41,759 nucleotides of DNA from Alphaproteobacteria bacterium (GTDB lineage: Bacteria; Pseudomonadota; Alphaproteobacteria; Micavibrionales; Micavibrionaceae), in contig JAGRIJ010000012.1 of NCBI GenBank assembly GCA_020443295.1, positions 1-41,759 on the forward strand, read 5' to 3'. Numbering within the stretch: position 1 is the stretch's first letter; every line of letters begins with the position of its first letter. The position numbers and the translations under genes were made by a program. Positions 8,901 to 16,889 of this stretch are shown in pieces. The notes beneath the pieces were generated by a model that was given only the letters and a program-made list of their open reading frames with translations, did not search any database and had not been told where the DNA came from.

Positions 8901-11661
8901 TACGTTTGACCTCACTTCCTCAACTGCCTCCTTCTCGTCCTACACAAACACTTTTTCCGGGTTTGAGGAATACCATCTGGGGTCTGGCGGAGACACGATT
9001 TACGGTTCCGCCGGAAATGATGGCAGGGTTTATGGCGAAAACGGCGATGATGTCTTCTACAGCAGCGACGGGATAGACTCCTTCAATGGCGGCGGCGGAA
9101 CGGACACGATGAACTTCAGTCTGGCAACGCAAGGCGCTTATTTTGATCTGTCTTTCTCGCCCGGCGGAGAAATTCAAAACGATGGTTTCGGACACACGGA
9201 AACCATTTCAGGTATTGAAAACGCGATAGGATCCAATTTCTCTGACTTTTTGGTCGGGGATGCGAATGCGAATACCCTGGATGGCGGCGCTGCCGATGAT
9301 TACCTCTATGGGGGAAGCGGCGCAGATACCTTGATTGGTGGTACGCAGGATGGGGTCGCTTTAGGCGGGGACTGGGTGGATTACTTTGATTCTCCCGGAT
9401 CTGTGACCGTTAATTTGACAACCGGTATCGCCAATGACGGCTGGGGGTTTGTCGATACCTTATCGGGCATCGAAAATGTTTTCGGCTCTGCAAATGCCGA
9501 CTTCCTGACCGGCGATGCGGGAGATAACTACCTCGCCGGATACACCGGAAGCGATACGTTTTACGGTACGCTCGGAAACGATAGGCTCGAAGGGGACGGC
9601 GCAAATGACTCCGTCTATTACACGACGCTGCCCTCGGGAACGATTTCGGTCAATTCTGACTTGACGGTGACGAAAACAGCAGGTGGAACAGACACGCTCT
9701 CCAACATAACACACGTATACGGAACCGCAGGCGTGGACTCGATTACGCTGCTAAGCGCTCTGACCGTGCAGTCCAGCGGCGCGTTCTTCTCGTTCAACGG
9801 CTTTTTGACCAGAATTCAGGTTGAAAATGTGATCGGCTCGGCAGGCAACGACACCATTTACACGATGACGACCGGAACAAACAATAACTCTATATACGGA
9901 AACGCCGGAGACGATACCGTGATTGTTGGCAACGGCAACCATTTCCTCGATGGCGGGTCCGGCGGCGAAGTCAGTGGCGACCTGCTGAATTTGACAGGCA
10001 CAGGTTCGAATACCACCCTTAACCTTTCCGCCTCTACGGCCACCTTTGGCGCTTACACCAGCACATTCGCTAATTTCGAGCGCTACCAGCTCGGCAACGG
10101 CACCAACACGATCACGGGATCGGCAGGAGCAGACGGCCTTGTAACGGGCGGAACCGGGGCGGACACGTTCTTTGCAAGCTCGGGCATAGACAGCTTCAAC
10201 GGTGGAGCCGGCACGGATACCTATGACTTTTCGACCGCAACGAACGGCGTGAATATCAATATGACGCTGGGAAGCGGCCAGGTGATAGATGACGGCTTCG
10301 GCTTTACGGAAACGATCTCGAACGTAGAAAACGTCAACGGCTCAGGCTTTGACGATATTATTACCGGAACCACGGGTAATAATGTCCTGAACGGCAATAA
10401 CGGGAACGACACGATCAACGGGGATGCCGGGAACGATACGATCAACGGCGGTTCGGGCAATGACACGATCGACGGGGGCTCAGGCAACGACACGATCGAC
10501 GGCGGTTCGGGCAATGACAACATCATGGGCGGCAGCGGCGATGACACGATTGTCGGTGGCACAGGCGACGACATAATCGATGGGGGCACGAATAACGCTG
10601 TAGGTGCAGCATCGGGCGGTGACACTGCGAACTATAGTTCATCGAGCACCAGCGTGACGGTAGACCTAAGTGTAGTCGGCGTGAACGCGACCGGAACCAG
10701 TATTGGTAACGATACCCTTACAAACATTGAGAACATCAACGGCGGTTCGGGCGATGACGTCCTGCGCGGCGATAACAACGACAACCGCCTGACCGGAAAC
10801 AATGGCAGTGACACCTTGAACGGCCGGGGCGGGAATGACTTCCTGTATGGCGGCAACGGCGACGATACCCTGATTGGCGGTGCCGGGAACGATACGCTGG
10901 ACGGGGGCGCAAACTTTGACACGGCGGACTATTCCACGGCTGCCGGTCCCATTACCGTTAACCTCGCCACAGGGGCTGTCAGTAACGACGGTGATGGCGG
11001 TACCGATACGCTTGTATCGATTGAATCAATTATCGGAACGACCGGCAATGACACGATCAGCAGCGCCCATAATAACTACACGCTGCTGGGCGGCCTCGGT
11101 ACCGATACCCTGAACTATGCCTTCACCACCCAGGGAATAACGGCCAACCTGAACGGTTTCGGCTCCACGATCACGGGAACGATTAACAAGACCAACGGTG
11201 CGGCGGTAACGACGGACAGTGTGACCAGCTTCGAAAGCTTCGTTGGCGGAACCGGAAATGACATCTTTACGTTTAATACCGATGCGATCTCCCTGCTGGG
11301 CACCGTGAACGGCGGCGCAGGCTCCGACCGTCTGAACATCAATGACAGCCTGAGCGGAAATAACCTGACCGATAACGGAATCAGCGGAAACACGATTGCA
11401 GGGGTTTTCAGCAATATCGAGGAATTAAACCTGACCGGCGCGACCGTCGACGGCAATTACGACGGGCCGGACTACACGATGTCCAACGATGCCGACGACT
11501 TTGATCTGACCCAGGCCAACGTCGAAGCTCTGGTCGGCGTGGGCGGAACGCTGAATCTGACCGTAAGCACTACGTTCGACCTGTATATCAATGGCGCCAC
11601 CAACATGGGCGGGGGTGTGTACAAGTGGGGCACGACAACCGTGAACGTCACGGCAGTTTAA
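5983..11661 (+). CDS. Giant RTX calcium-binding protein, type I secretion substrate
   Basis: The 1892-residue product has no Sec signal peptide and I found no cysteine in it, both usual for RTX substrates. Residues 1-110 form a globular N-terminal domain, followed by an acidic Pro/Ser-rich linker to about 240. A beta-rich segment runs from about 255 to 400. From about residue 432 to 1650 there are blocks of GGxGxDxLx nonapeptides (for example GGSGNDTIDGGSGNDTIDGG) alternating with longer units of the form DxxSxxG...VDLxTG...IENVxGS. The last roughly 100 residues are repeat-poor and end in TTVNVTAV, a likely C-terminal secretion signal. The exporter and adaptor genes follow on the same strand. 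No protease, lipase or other catalytic motif is apparent, so a structural or adhesive surface role is most likely. No LapG-type TAAG cleavage site is seen near the N-terminus. Confidence 0.93.
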   Translation: MTLILDASMPGPSEKKTLHVRPGDTIDFKDLALEKVFVDILGPDIIVTDGQTGAKLIFPSLGLILFSKDDAPVMLDRGETLTAQELLSKVGRVHNITSEDYVSFTSIDLDPGKHDVNDDKSNKDSKEELLVDNDLAIVMVQSLQQPQKSGADPEMAKKEVEEIDTLLDYRSTVNDDAHGTPYLSPLKVSLDKSSAQQQPPEPGPEPDGSARTRFDFDARILQLAAVEPSSGADVLGGGGSELSAFDPGNAAQYLSQETIDKSGDNSGLTIYADNPTFFDNTHGARNIQFSPSLPDDYNITEVKITIQNITGTVTPADFAVYGILHDGAGFNEVAATFDPMTGTFSLPLAAIQPDGRGDVNIALVYDQGFAGDTFEIVLESTAEFDFLSGSPVPDEPVQTRSTTQTVKFTSDYASEGGTFDWYLETMPNDTRIFTGNGDDTVYGGMGTDIIETNGGDDTIYADSGDGGGDDQIDGGEGGETSGDTIVYTGRAEAISVDLGAGGAVADGNGYYDITVGVSGEVDKIKNIENITGSDGNDTIIGDNDAFGNILSGGAGDDLLMGGLGNDTLIGGADIDTISYAYITGSGAGISIDLAAGIVNAGAGDVDTLGDQIEHVIATSRNDTIIGNSLNNDIDGGTGTDIIDYSGRAGTGGLIVDFSTLDVDGFSVLTFGSIAEQDRLKNIENLTGTAQGDNITGDAGNNIYLGLAGNDTIRGGGGDDTISGGDDDDMLFGDAGDDVISGGAGVDVIDGGTNTAAGDTVDYSAESGVLDVDLGTGIVAQDGAGSSDTVSNIENVWGGSGTNTIRGNASDNVMTGGASTDNFYGSLGNDTFTGNGGTNTLDYSELPSGTVDVQWSGAATNTVNKSAGGTDSFTGVQTINGSLGTDTLTLLVAGLTVQSSGAYFSPDGLATLIGVENVEGSGGTDTIYAMNTGTIDNVIHGNGGNDTIYGGDGNHTLDGGSGTDILRFNTAAAITFDLTSSTASFSSYTNTFSGFEEYHLGSGGDTIYGSAGNDGRVYGENGDDVFYSSDGIDSFNGGGGTDTMNFSLATQGAYFDLSFSPGGEIQNDGFGHTETISGIENAIGSNFSDFLVGDANANTLDGGAADDYLYGGSGADTLIGGTQDGVALGGDWVDYFDSPGSVTVNLTTGIANDGWGFVDTLSGIENVFGSANADFLTGDAGDNYLAGYTGSDTFYGTLGNDRLEGDGANDSVYYTTLPSGTISVNSDLTVTKTAGGTDTLSNITHVYGTAGVDSITLLSALTVQSSGAFFSFNGFLTRIQVENVIGSAGNDTIYTMTTGTNNNSIYGNAGDDTVIVGNGNHFLDGGSGGEVSGDLLNLTGTGSNTTLNLSASTATFGAYTSTFANFERYQLGNGTNTITGSAGADGLVTGGTGADTFFASSGIDSFNGGAGTDTYDFSTATNGVNINMTLGSGQVIDDGFGFTETISNVENVNGSGFDDIITGTTGNNVLNGNNGNDTINGDAGNDTINGGSGNDTIDGGSGNDTIDGGSGNDNIMGGSGDDTIVGGTGDDIIDGGTNNAVGAASGGDTANYSSSSTSVTVDLSVVGVNATGTSIGNDTLTNIENINGGSGDDVLRGDNNDNRLTGNNGSDTLNGRGGNDFLYGGNGDDTLIGGAGNDTLDGGANFDTADYSTAAGPITVNLATGAVSNDGDGGTDTLVSIESIIGTTGNDTISSAHNNYTLLGGLGTDTLNYAFTTQGITANLNGFGSTITGTINKTNGAAVTTDSVTSFESFVGGTGNDIFTFNTDAISLLGTVNGGAGSDRLNINDSLSGNNLTDNGISGNTIAGVFSNIEELNLTGATVDGNYDGPDYTMSNDADDFDLTQANVEALVGVGGTLNLTVSTTFDLYINGATNMGGGVYKWGTTTVNVTAV
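8260..10626 (+). repeat. Tandem duplication of a 372-residue module within the RTX protein
   Basis: Copy 1 (8260-9375) and copy 2 (9376-10626) each begin with a VDY motif. They then show in the same order IENVxG, a YGxLGND stretch, LPSGT, SAGGTD or TAGGTD, LTVQSSGA, a VENVxGS motif, GNGNHxLDGGSG-type sequence, STAxF..YTxTF, GIDSFNGG, and FGxTETIS. The period is 1116 nt. Copy 2 is 1251 nt because it carries about 45 extra residues, equal to five nonapeptides, in the array at 10405-10575. A third unit starts at about 10627 but soon diverges. Confidence 0.85.
10405..10575 (+). repeat. 27-nt tandem repeats encoding canonical RTX nonapeptides
   Basis: Units start at 10405, 10432, 10459, 10486, 10513 and 10540. 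Each encodes a form of NDTIxGGSG. Units 3 to 4 are nearly identical at the DNA level. This is the most regular calcium-binding array in the gene and the most recombination-prone stretch. It is coding sequence, not a CRISPR array. Confidence 0.88.
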
Positions 11662-11745
11662 AACTGCAGGGACAACTGGCCGCGTTGCGTTGTGAGCTTT
11701 AACGTTTTCTGCTAATCTCAGACAGTTAACCGGTTGCAGTATGTA

Positions 11746-11770
11746 ACGGCGTGTTCACGCCGTATTTTCC
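11746..11770 (+). terminator. Hairpin between RTX gene and exporter gene
   Basis: ACGGCGTG (11746-11753) and CACGCCGT (11756-11763) form a near-perfect palindrome followed by ATTTTCC. The U-tract is poor, so this may be a weak terminator or an mRNA-stabilising hairpin. Either would let the substrate be made in excess over the exporter. It covers the GTG at 11751, which argues against that codon as the exporter start. Confidence 0.45.
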
Positions 11771-11774
11771 GTTT

Positions 11775-13955
11775 ATGGCTAGAATGAGCACACAGGACAG
11801 GGCAAGGGATAAGCCCCGCACACCCCCGCAAGTGGAGGCAAAGTCAGGCCGCGATCCGCTTCTTGAATGTTTTCGCTACACTCTATCCTTGCAGGGCGTC
11901 GTTCCCGACCTCTCATCCCTGCTTGAAGCTATGCCTTCCGCAGGAGAATATATCGAACCCTCCGATCTCCACCGGATCGGCGAAAAAATGAATGTAAACA
12001 TTCGTATTAAGAAGATCCCTTTCGGGCTTCTCAAGGAGCTGGTAACCCCCGTGATACTGCTGATGCAGGACCGTAAGGCCGTGGTCTACCTGCCCGGGGG
12101 AAAAGAACCCGGAAAGCTGTACTCACCGGAAACGGGTTTATCGGATGAAAATCTCGAAGATCTTCGCAATGCTTATCTCGGTCACGCGGTTCTGGTCGCA
12201 CCAAAAGGCAAGGATCACGAAAAAACCGAGCATATGTGGAAGCAGGGAGCGGTGGATTGGTTCTGGGAACCAATCCGGGCATACTGGCCCGGCTACGCCG
12301 AGATTATTGCCTGCTCGTTTTTTATCAACCTCTTCGTCATTATCTTTCCCCTTTTTACGATGAACGTTTACGACCGCGTCGTTCCAAACTTTGCGGTCGA
12401 GACGCTGCATGTTCTGGCTCTGGGGATCACGATGGCCTTCATCTTCGATTTTCTGTTCCGGACAATTCGCGCCTATATCCTTGAAAGGATCGCAGCAAAA
12501 CTCAGCGTTCGGTTCGACCGCGATCTGATGGCGCGGCTGATAGATCTGCCGCCCGAAGCCATCGCTCTTTCCGTGGGCGAAAAAGCGAATATCTTCAAGG
12601 AACTTCAGGGGTTAAGGGATTTTTATTCAACACGCCTCGTTCCGGCTTTCGTGGATCTTCCTTTTACGCTCATGTTTCTGGTCGTGATTTATTTGATCGC
12701 TCCCTCCGTTAGTTTTGTTCCGGTTGTCGGAATCCTGCTGATCCTGGGCTTGCAGTTAGGGGTACAAAGCCTGTTGACCCGAAGAACCAAGGAAATGTTC
12801 TCCTCCGCTCAGTCCAAATCCGCTTTGATGGTGGAAATGCTGGGCGGCCTGCAGACAATTCGTATGTTCGGAGTATCCGGGGCCCGTTTGCGGCGCTGGC
12901 ATCACGCCGCCGAGCGTTCGGCGAAAAGTGTAAAGCGCAACCAGTCTTTGATGAATGCGGGAGCCAACCTCTCGAACCTGATCATGACGCTGGTGAATAT
13001 TTTCGTCGTCTTTTTTGGCGTTTATGCCATTCATGCCGGCCATCTCAGCGTGGGCGGCCTGATTGCCGTGACAATCCTTTCAGGACGCGCCCTCGCGCCT
13101 GTAACAGGGGTGGCCGCGGTCGTGGCAAGGCTCAGGCAGACAAAAGACGTTCTCAAAACAATAGACAGCATTTTTTCAGTGCCCGTTGAAAGCGATCGTG
13201 TCGCAAATCTTAGCGCAAAAGGACCCTTCACAGGCCGCATGGACCTGCAGAATGTGTCATACAAATACAAGGGGCAGAGTCTGGCTGCGGTTCAGGGCGT
13301 CAATCTTTCGATCAGTACGGGCGAAAAAATAGGTCTGATCGGGCAGACCGGGGCGGGGAAATCAACGCTCGCTATGCTGATGGCCGGCCTGATAACGCCT
13401 CAGACGGGAACAATCCTTTATGACGGATTTGCCCATGACACGATTCTGTTCTCCGAATTGCGGCGCTCCATCGGCTATGTCCCGCAAAAGTCCTTTTTCT
13501 TCTCCGGCACGATCCGCGACAATATTCTTATGGGCGCAGAAGATCTGACCGAGCATGATTTTGCCCAGGCCGCCGAACTCTCGGGGCTGAACATGTATAT
13601 CCACCAGACGGGGCAGGGATTTGACACTGAAATCGGGGAGGGCGGCGTAAGGCTCTCCGGCGGGCAGCAGCAGGCAATAGCCCTCGCGCGCGCGCTGATC
13701 CGGGATCCCTCGATTCTCATTTTTGACGAACCCACAACGGGCATGGATAACCTTCTTGAACAGGCGATCCATCAGAATCTGAAAGTGTATCTGAAGGATA
13801 AGACCTTCATCATGGTAACCCACCGCACGACGCTTCTGCCCTTGGTTCAGCGCTTGGTTCTTCTGACCAAGGGACGGTTGACCGCCGATGGTCCCCGGGA
13901 TGAAATTCTGCGCCGTTTGGGCGCACAGCCCGGGCAATTCGGGGAACGGGCATGA
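11775..13955 (+). CDS. Type I secretion ABC transporter, LapB-like, with C39-like domain
   Basis: The product is about 726 residues. The start is uncertain: a GTG at 11751 and ATGs at 11775 and 11784 are all possible and none has a clear ribosome-binding site. The N-terminal 150 residues form a C39-like domain beginning DPLLECFRYTLSLQG. The catalytic Cys position of true C39 peptidases is occupied by Pro, so the domain should bind substrate rather than cleave it. A six-helix membrane domain follows (about 165-440), then a nucleotide-binding domain with Walker A GQTGAGKST (about 522), signature LSGGQQQ (about 626), Walker B ILIFDEPT and H-loop THRT. It exports the RTX protein encoded just upstream. 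Confidence 0.93.
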   Translation: MARMSTQDRARDKPRTPPQVEAKSGRDPLLECFRYTLSLQGVVPDLSSLLEAMPSAGEYIEPSDLHRIGEKMNVNIRIKKIPFGLLKELVTPVILLMQDRKAVVYLPGGKEPGKLYSPETGLSDENLEDLRNAYLGHAVLVAPKGKDHEKTEHMWKQGAVDWFWEPIRAYWPGYAEIIACSFFINLFVIIFPLFTMNVYDRVVPNFAVETLHVLALGITMAFIFDFLFRTIRAYILERIAAKLSVRFDRDLMARLIDLPPEAIALSVGEKANIFKELQGLRDFYSTRLVPAFVDLPFTLMFLVVIYLIAPSVSFVPVVGILLILGLQLGVQSLLTRRTKEMFSSAQSKSALMVEMLGGLQTIRMFGVSGARLRRWHHAAERSAKSVKRNQSLMNAGANLSNLIMTLVNIFVVFFGVYAIHAGHLSVGGLIAVTILSGRALAPVTGVAAVVARLRQTKDVLKTIDSIFSVPVESDRVANLSAKGPFTGRMDLQNVSYKYKGQSLAAVQGVNLSISTGEKIGLIGQTGAGKSTLAMLMAGLITPQTGTILYDGFAHDTILFSELRRSIGYVPQKSFFFSGTIRDNILMGAEDLTEHDFAQAAELSGLNMYIHQTGQGFDTEIGEGGVRLSGGQQQAIALARALIRDPSILIFDEPTTGMDNLLEQAIHQNLKVYLKDKTFIMVTHRTTLLPLVQRLVLLTKGRLTADGPRDEILRRLGAQPGQFGERA

Positions 13956-15238
13956 CCCAATTCAAGCTGGATAACTTCGACAATGAGAACTGGAATTACC
14001 GTCCTTTGCTATACACGGTGATTTCTCTGATGATCTGCTTTTTGACATGGGCGACCTTTTCCGAGATCGACCAGCAGGTTCGCGCCGTCGGGCGCATCGT
14101 GCCCTCCGGACAGTCCAAGCTGATTCAGCATCTGGAAGGCGGGATCGTAGACCGCATTCTTGTGAAGGAAGGCCAGCGCGTACAGCAGGGCGACCCGCTC
14201 TTTCAGGTCCGCAATCAGGGAGCCGCCTCGGAGCTGGAGGGCAGCCGTATTGCGCTCGAAGCTCTCGATATCCGCACCAAGCGCTTACAGGCTGAACTGG
14301 ACGCAAAAGATGATTTTTCTCTGGACGACGGACAACTGGGGGACGGGCTGGAGGAAATTGCCAAAAACGAAATCCTGCTGTTTAAATCCCGCAGCCAGGC
14401 CTATCACGAAAAAGTCGGTGTTTTTAAGGAACGCGAAAATCAAAAAGCTCTCAAACTCGATGAGTTGAAAGCGCAACTCACAAATTTGCAAGCGGAGCGC
14501 AAAATCGCGCAGGATCAGCTCGCGATAAACGAAAAACTCAAACGTTCAGGCGCGATCTCGGAATCGCGATACCTAGATTCAAAAAGCCGGGTCAGCGATT
14601 TTAACACCCGTATCGGCAGTCTGGAAAAATCGATCCCCGTTACCAAGGCGGAGCTTGAGGAAGTCAGGCGGCAGGTTAAGGAACTCTCTCAACAGCAAAA
14701 GACCGACATCATCGATGAGATGAACAAGGTTGAACTCGACCGCCAGAGATTGCAGGAAAAAATTAAGGCTGAAAAGGATCAGGTCGACCGTACGGCGCTT
14801 TTTGCACCTGTTACAGGACTTGTGAATAAGATCTATATCAATACGGTAGGCGGGGTCGTGAAACCCGGTGCCGTTCTGGCGGAAATCATCCCTCTTGAGG
14901 ATAGTCTGATCGTCGAGGCGCGCATGCAGACCAAGGATCGCGGCCTGGTCTGGAACGGTCTTCCCGCGAGCATCAAGGTTACCGCCTACGATTCCACCAT
15001 GTACGGCCGCATCAGGGGCACGATCACTGAAATCAGCGCCGATAGTTTGACGGATGATTCCGGTGCGGTCTTCTACCGCGTGAAAATCACCCTCGATCCG
15101 GAATCATTGAAAGGATTCCAGCCGATTTATCCCGGCATGAGCGTGGAGGCAAATATTCTTTCCGGCAAAACGTCCATTCTAAGGGCGATCTTCAAGCCCT
15201 TGCTGCGCCTCCAGCAGAACGCCCTGCGCGAACCGTAA
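13952..15238 (+). CDS. HlyD/LapC-family membrane fusion protein of the type I secretion system
   Basis: The start ATG overlaps the exporter stop (ATGA), so the two are translationally coupled. The 428-residue protein has a short cytoplasmic N-terminus, one membrane helix at about 19-38, and a split lipoyl-like domain beginning with GRIVPSGQSKLIQHLEGGIV. A long periplasmic coiled-coil hairpin (about 85-275) and a beta-barrel domain (about 285-410) follow. This is the layout of HlyD, PrtE and LapC. It bridges the ABC transporter to the TolC-like channel encoded at 2165-3520. No terminator is evident in the 103 bp before gcvT. Confidence 0.94.
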   Translation: MTQFKLDNFDNENWNYRPLLYTVISLMICFLTWATFSEIDQQVRAVGRIVPSGQSKLIQHLEGGIVDRILVKEGQRVQQGDPLFQVRNQGAASELEGSRIALEALDIRTKRLQAELDAKDDFSLDDGQLGDGLEEIAKNEILLFKSRSQAYHEKVGVFKERENQKALKLDELKAQLTNLQAERKIAQDQLAINEKLKRSGAISESRYLDSKSRVSDFNTRIGSLEKSIPVTKAELEEVRRQVKELSQQQKTDIIDEMNKVELDRQRLQEKIKAEKDQVDRTALFAPVTGLVNKIYINTVGGVVKPGAVLAEIIPLEDSLIVEARMQTKDRGLVWNGLPASIKVTAYDSTMYGRIRGTITEISADSLTDDSGAVFYRVKITLDPESLKGFQPIYPGMSVEANILSGKTSILRAIFKPLLRLQQNALREP

Positions 15239-15341
15239 CAAACGCGCAAAAGATTCCGCTGTGCTGTTCTCTTTTTTCGCTTAAAGTCACGGCAAACATT
15301 TGCTATGCCTAGAATTGTTCATTTAAAGCGTGGGAGAAACA

Positions 15342-16454
15342 ATGATCCTGAAAACGGCCCTGCATGAGGCGCATGGGGCACTCGGAGCCAAGATGGGTCC
15401 GTTTGCCGGCTACGATATGCCGCTCTATTACAAGGAGGGCGTTCTCAAGGAGCATGAATGGGTCCGCTCTTCAGCGGGCATTTTCGATGTTTCGCACATG
15501 GGACAGCTAATCATGGAAGGGCCGGGCCTTGCCGCGTTCCTTGAAAAACTTACCCCCTCCTCGTTTCAGAACAAGCAGTTCGGCCGCGCCCAGTACACCG
15601 TCCTGACCAATGAGGAAGGCGGCATTGTCGACGATCTGATCATCACCCGTCTGGATGAGGAAAAATTCTTTATCGTGGTGAACGCAGGCTGCAAGGAAAA
15701 AGACATCGCCTGGATCAAGAACCACATGCCCGCCAGCATAACTCTGGATTACCTGCAGGACCGCAGCCTGATCGCTCTGCAGGGCCCCAAAGCCGAAGCG
15801 GTTCTTAACGAACTCTTCGGTGTGGATACGTCCGATATGCCCTACATGTTTATCATGCCGGATGTCGATATTCTGGGAGAGAAAGTTCATATCTCCCGCC
15901 TCGGCTATACGGGCGAGGACGGCTTTGAACTCAGCGTGCCCAACGATGATGCTCTTGAAGTCTGGAATAAGCTCTCGGGGCATCAGGCGCTAAAACCCGT
16001 TGGTCTGGCCGCCCGTGATTCTCTGCGCCTCGAAATGGGATATTGCCTGTACGGCCACGACATAGACGGAGCCACTTCGCCCGTGGAAGCCGACCTCGGC
16101 TGGGTCATGGGCAAGAACAATACCGGCTTCATCGGCGCAAAACGCGTCCTTGAGGATAAGGAAAAAGGCCCTTCTCGTCTGCGCGTTGGAATACGGCTGA
16201 TCGATCCGGGGGTCGCGCGGGAAGGTTCGGATATTTTCAATGAAAAGGGCGAAAAAATAGGCTCTTTGACCAGCGGGGGGCCGTCCCCCACGCTGAAAGC
16301 CTCGATCGGGCAAGGCTACATCCGGTCCGGATTGGTTAAAACCGGGAATAAAGTGCTCGTAGAGGTCAGGGGCAAAAAACTGGCGGCGGAAATCGCGGAC
16401 ATGCCCTTTATAAAACCCCGCACGAAATCCATGAAAAAGAAAGACGCAGCCTGA
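15342..16454 (+). CDS. gcvT: Glycine cleavage system T protein (aminomethyltransferase)
   Basis: The start is the ATG of MILKTALHEAHGALGAKMGP, preceded by GGGAGAAACA. An in-frame GTG four codons earlier lies in that ribosome-binding site. The 370-residue protein transfers the methylene group from the aminomethyl-lipoyl arm of GcvH to tetrahydrofolate and releases ammonia. Family motifs include GPFAGYDMPLYY, GIFDVSHMGQ and LGYTGEDGFELS. It is first in gcvT-gcvH-gcvPA-...-gcvPB. No glycine riboswitch is recognisable in the 103-nt leader. Confidence 0.96.
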   Translation: MILKTALHEAHGALGAKMGPFAGYDMPLYYKEGVLKEHEWVRSSAGIFDVSHMGQLIMEGPGLAAFLEKLTPSSFQNKQFGRAQYTVLTNEEGGIVDDLIITRLDEEKFFIVVNAGCKEKDIAWIKNHMPASITLDYLQDRSLIALQGPKAEAVLNELFGVDTSDMPYMFIMPDVDILGEKVHISRLGYTGEDGFELSVPNDDALEVWNKLSGHQALKPVGLAARDSLRLEMGYCLYGHDIDGATSPVEADLGWVMGKNNTGFIGAKRVLEDKEKGPSRLRVGIRLIDPGVAREGSDIFNEKGEKIGSLTSGGPSPTLKASIGQGYIRSGLVKTGNKVLVEVRGKKLAAEIADMPFIKPRTKSMKKKDAA

Positions 16455-16511
16455 AACTGCCGCTTTCTGTAAGACCAATTTATACAATGCGAAAGGCAAT
16501 GAGGTGAGTAT

Positions 16512-16889
16512 ATGAGCGCATTAAAATACACAAAAGATCACGAATGCATTCTGGTCAGGGACGACGTAGTCTGGATCGGCATAACCAAATATGCGCAGGA
16601 CGCATTAGGGGACCTCGTCTTTCTGGATCTGCCGGAAATCGGCAAAAAAGTCGCTAAGGGCGGCGATGTCGCTGTCGTCGAATCCGTAAAGACTGCTGCT
16701 GAAGTTTATTCGCCCGTTTCAGGAGAGGTTGTGGAGGTCAATCAGGCCATGGCCGGTGAACTTGACCTGATCCGCCAGCCCGTGAATGACAATGGCTGGA
16801 TCGTAAAGGTAAAAGTCTCCGACAAGGCGGCGCTGGAAGAACTCATGGACGAGACGGCCTATAATGAATATCTGGAAGGACTGTCTTGA
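16512..16889 (+). CDS. gcvH: Glycine cleavage system H protein
   Basis: This 125-residue lipoyl carrier shuttles the aminomethyl group between the P, T and L proteins. The lipoylated lysine is Lys60, in the motif VAVVESVKTAAE. A GAGGTGAGTAT ribosome-binding region precedes the ATG. Its stop overlaps the gcvPA start by one base (TGATG). Length and fold are normal for the family. Confidence 0.97.
   Translation: MSALKYTKDHECILVRDDVVWIGITKYAQDALGDLVFLDLPEIGKKVAKGGDVAVVESVKTAAEVYSPVSGEVVEVNQAMAGELDLIRQPVNDNGWIVKVKVSDKAALEELMDETAYNEYLEGLS

Noticed and set aside
10405..10575. CRISPR-like short repeats
   Set aside because: The 27-nt repeats are contiguous with no spacers and encode RTX nonapeptides in frame.
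15239..15341. Glycine riboswitch before gcvT
   Set aside because: I looked for the paired conserved GGAGAG and GCACCG-type cores and found none in the 103-nt leader.
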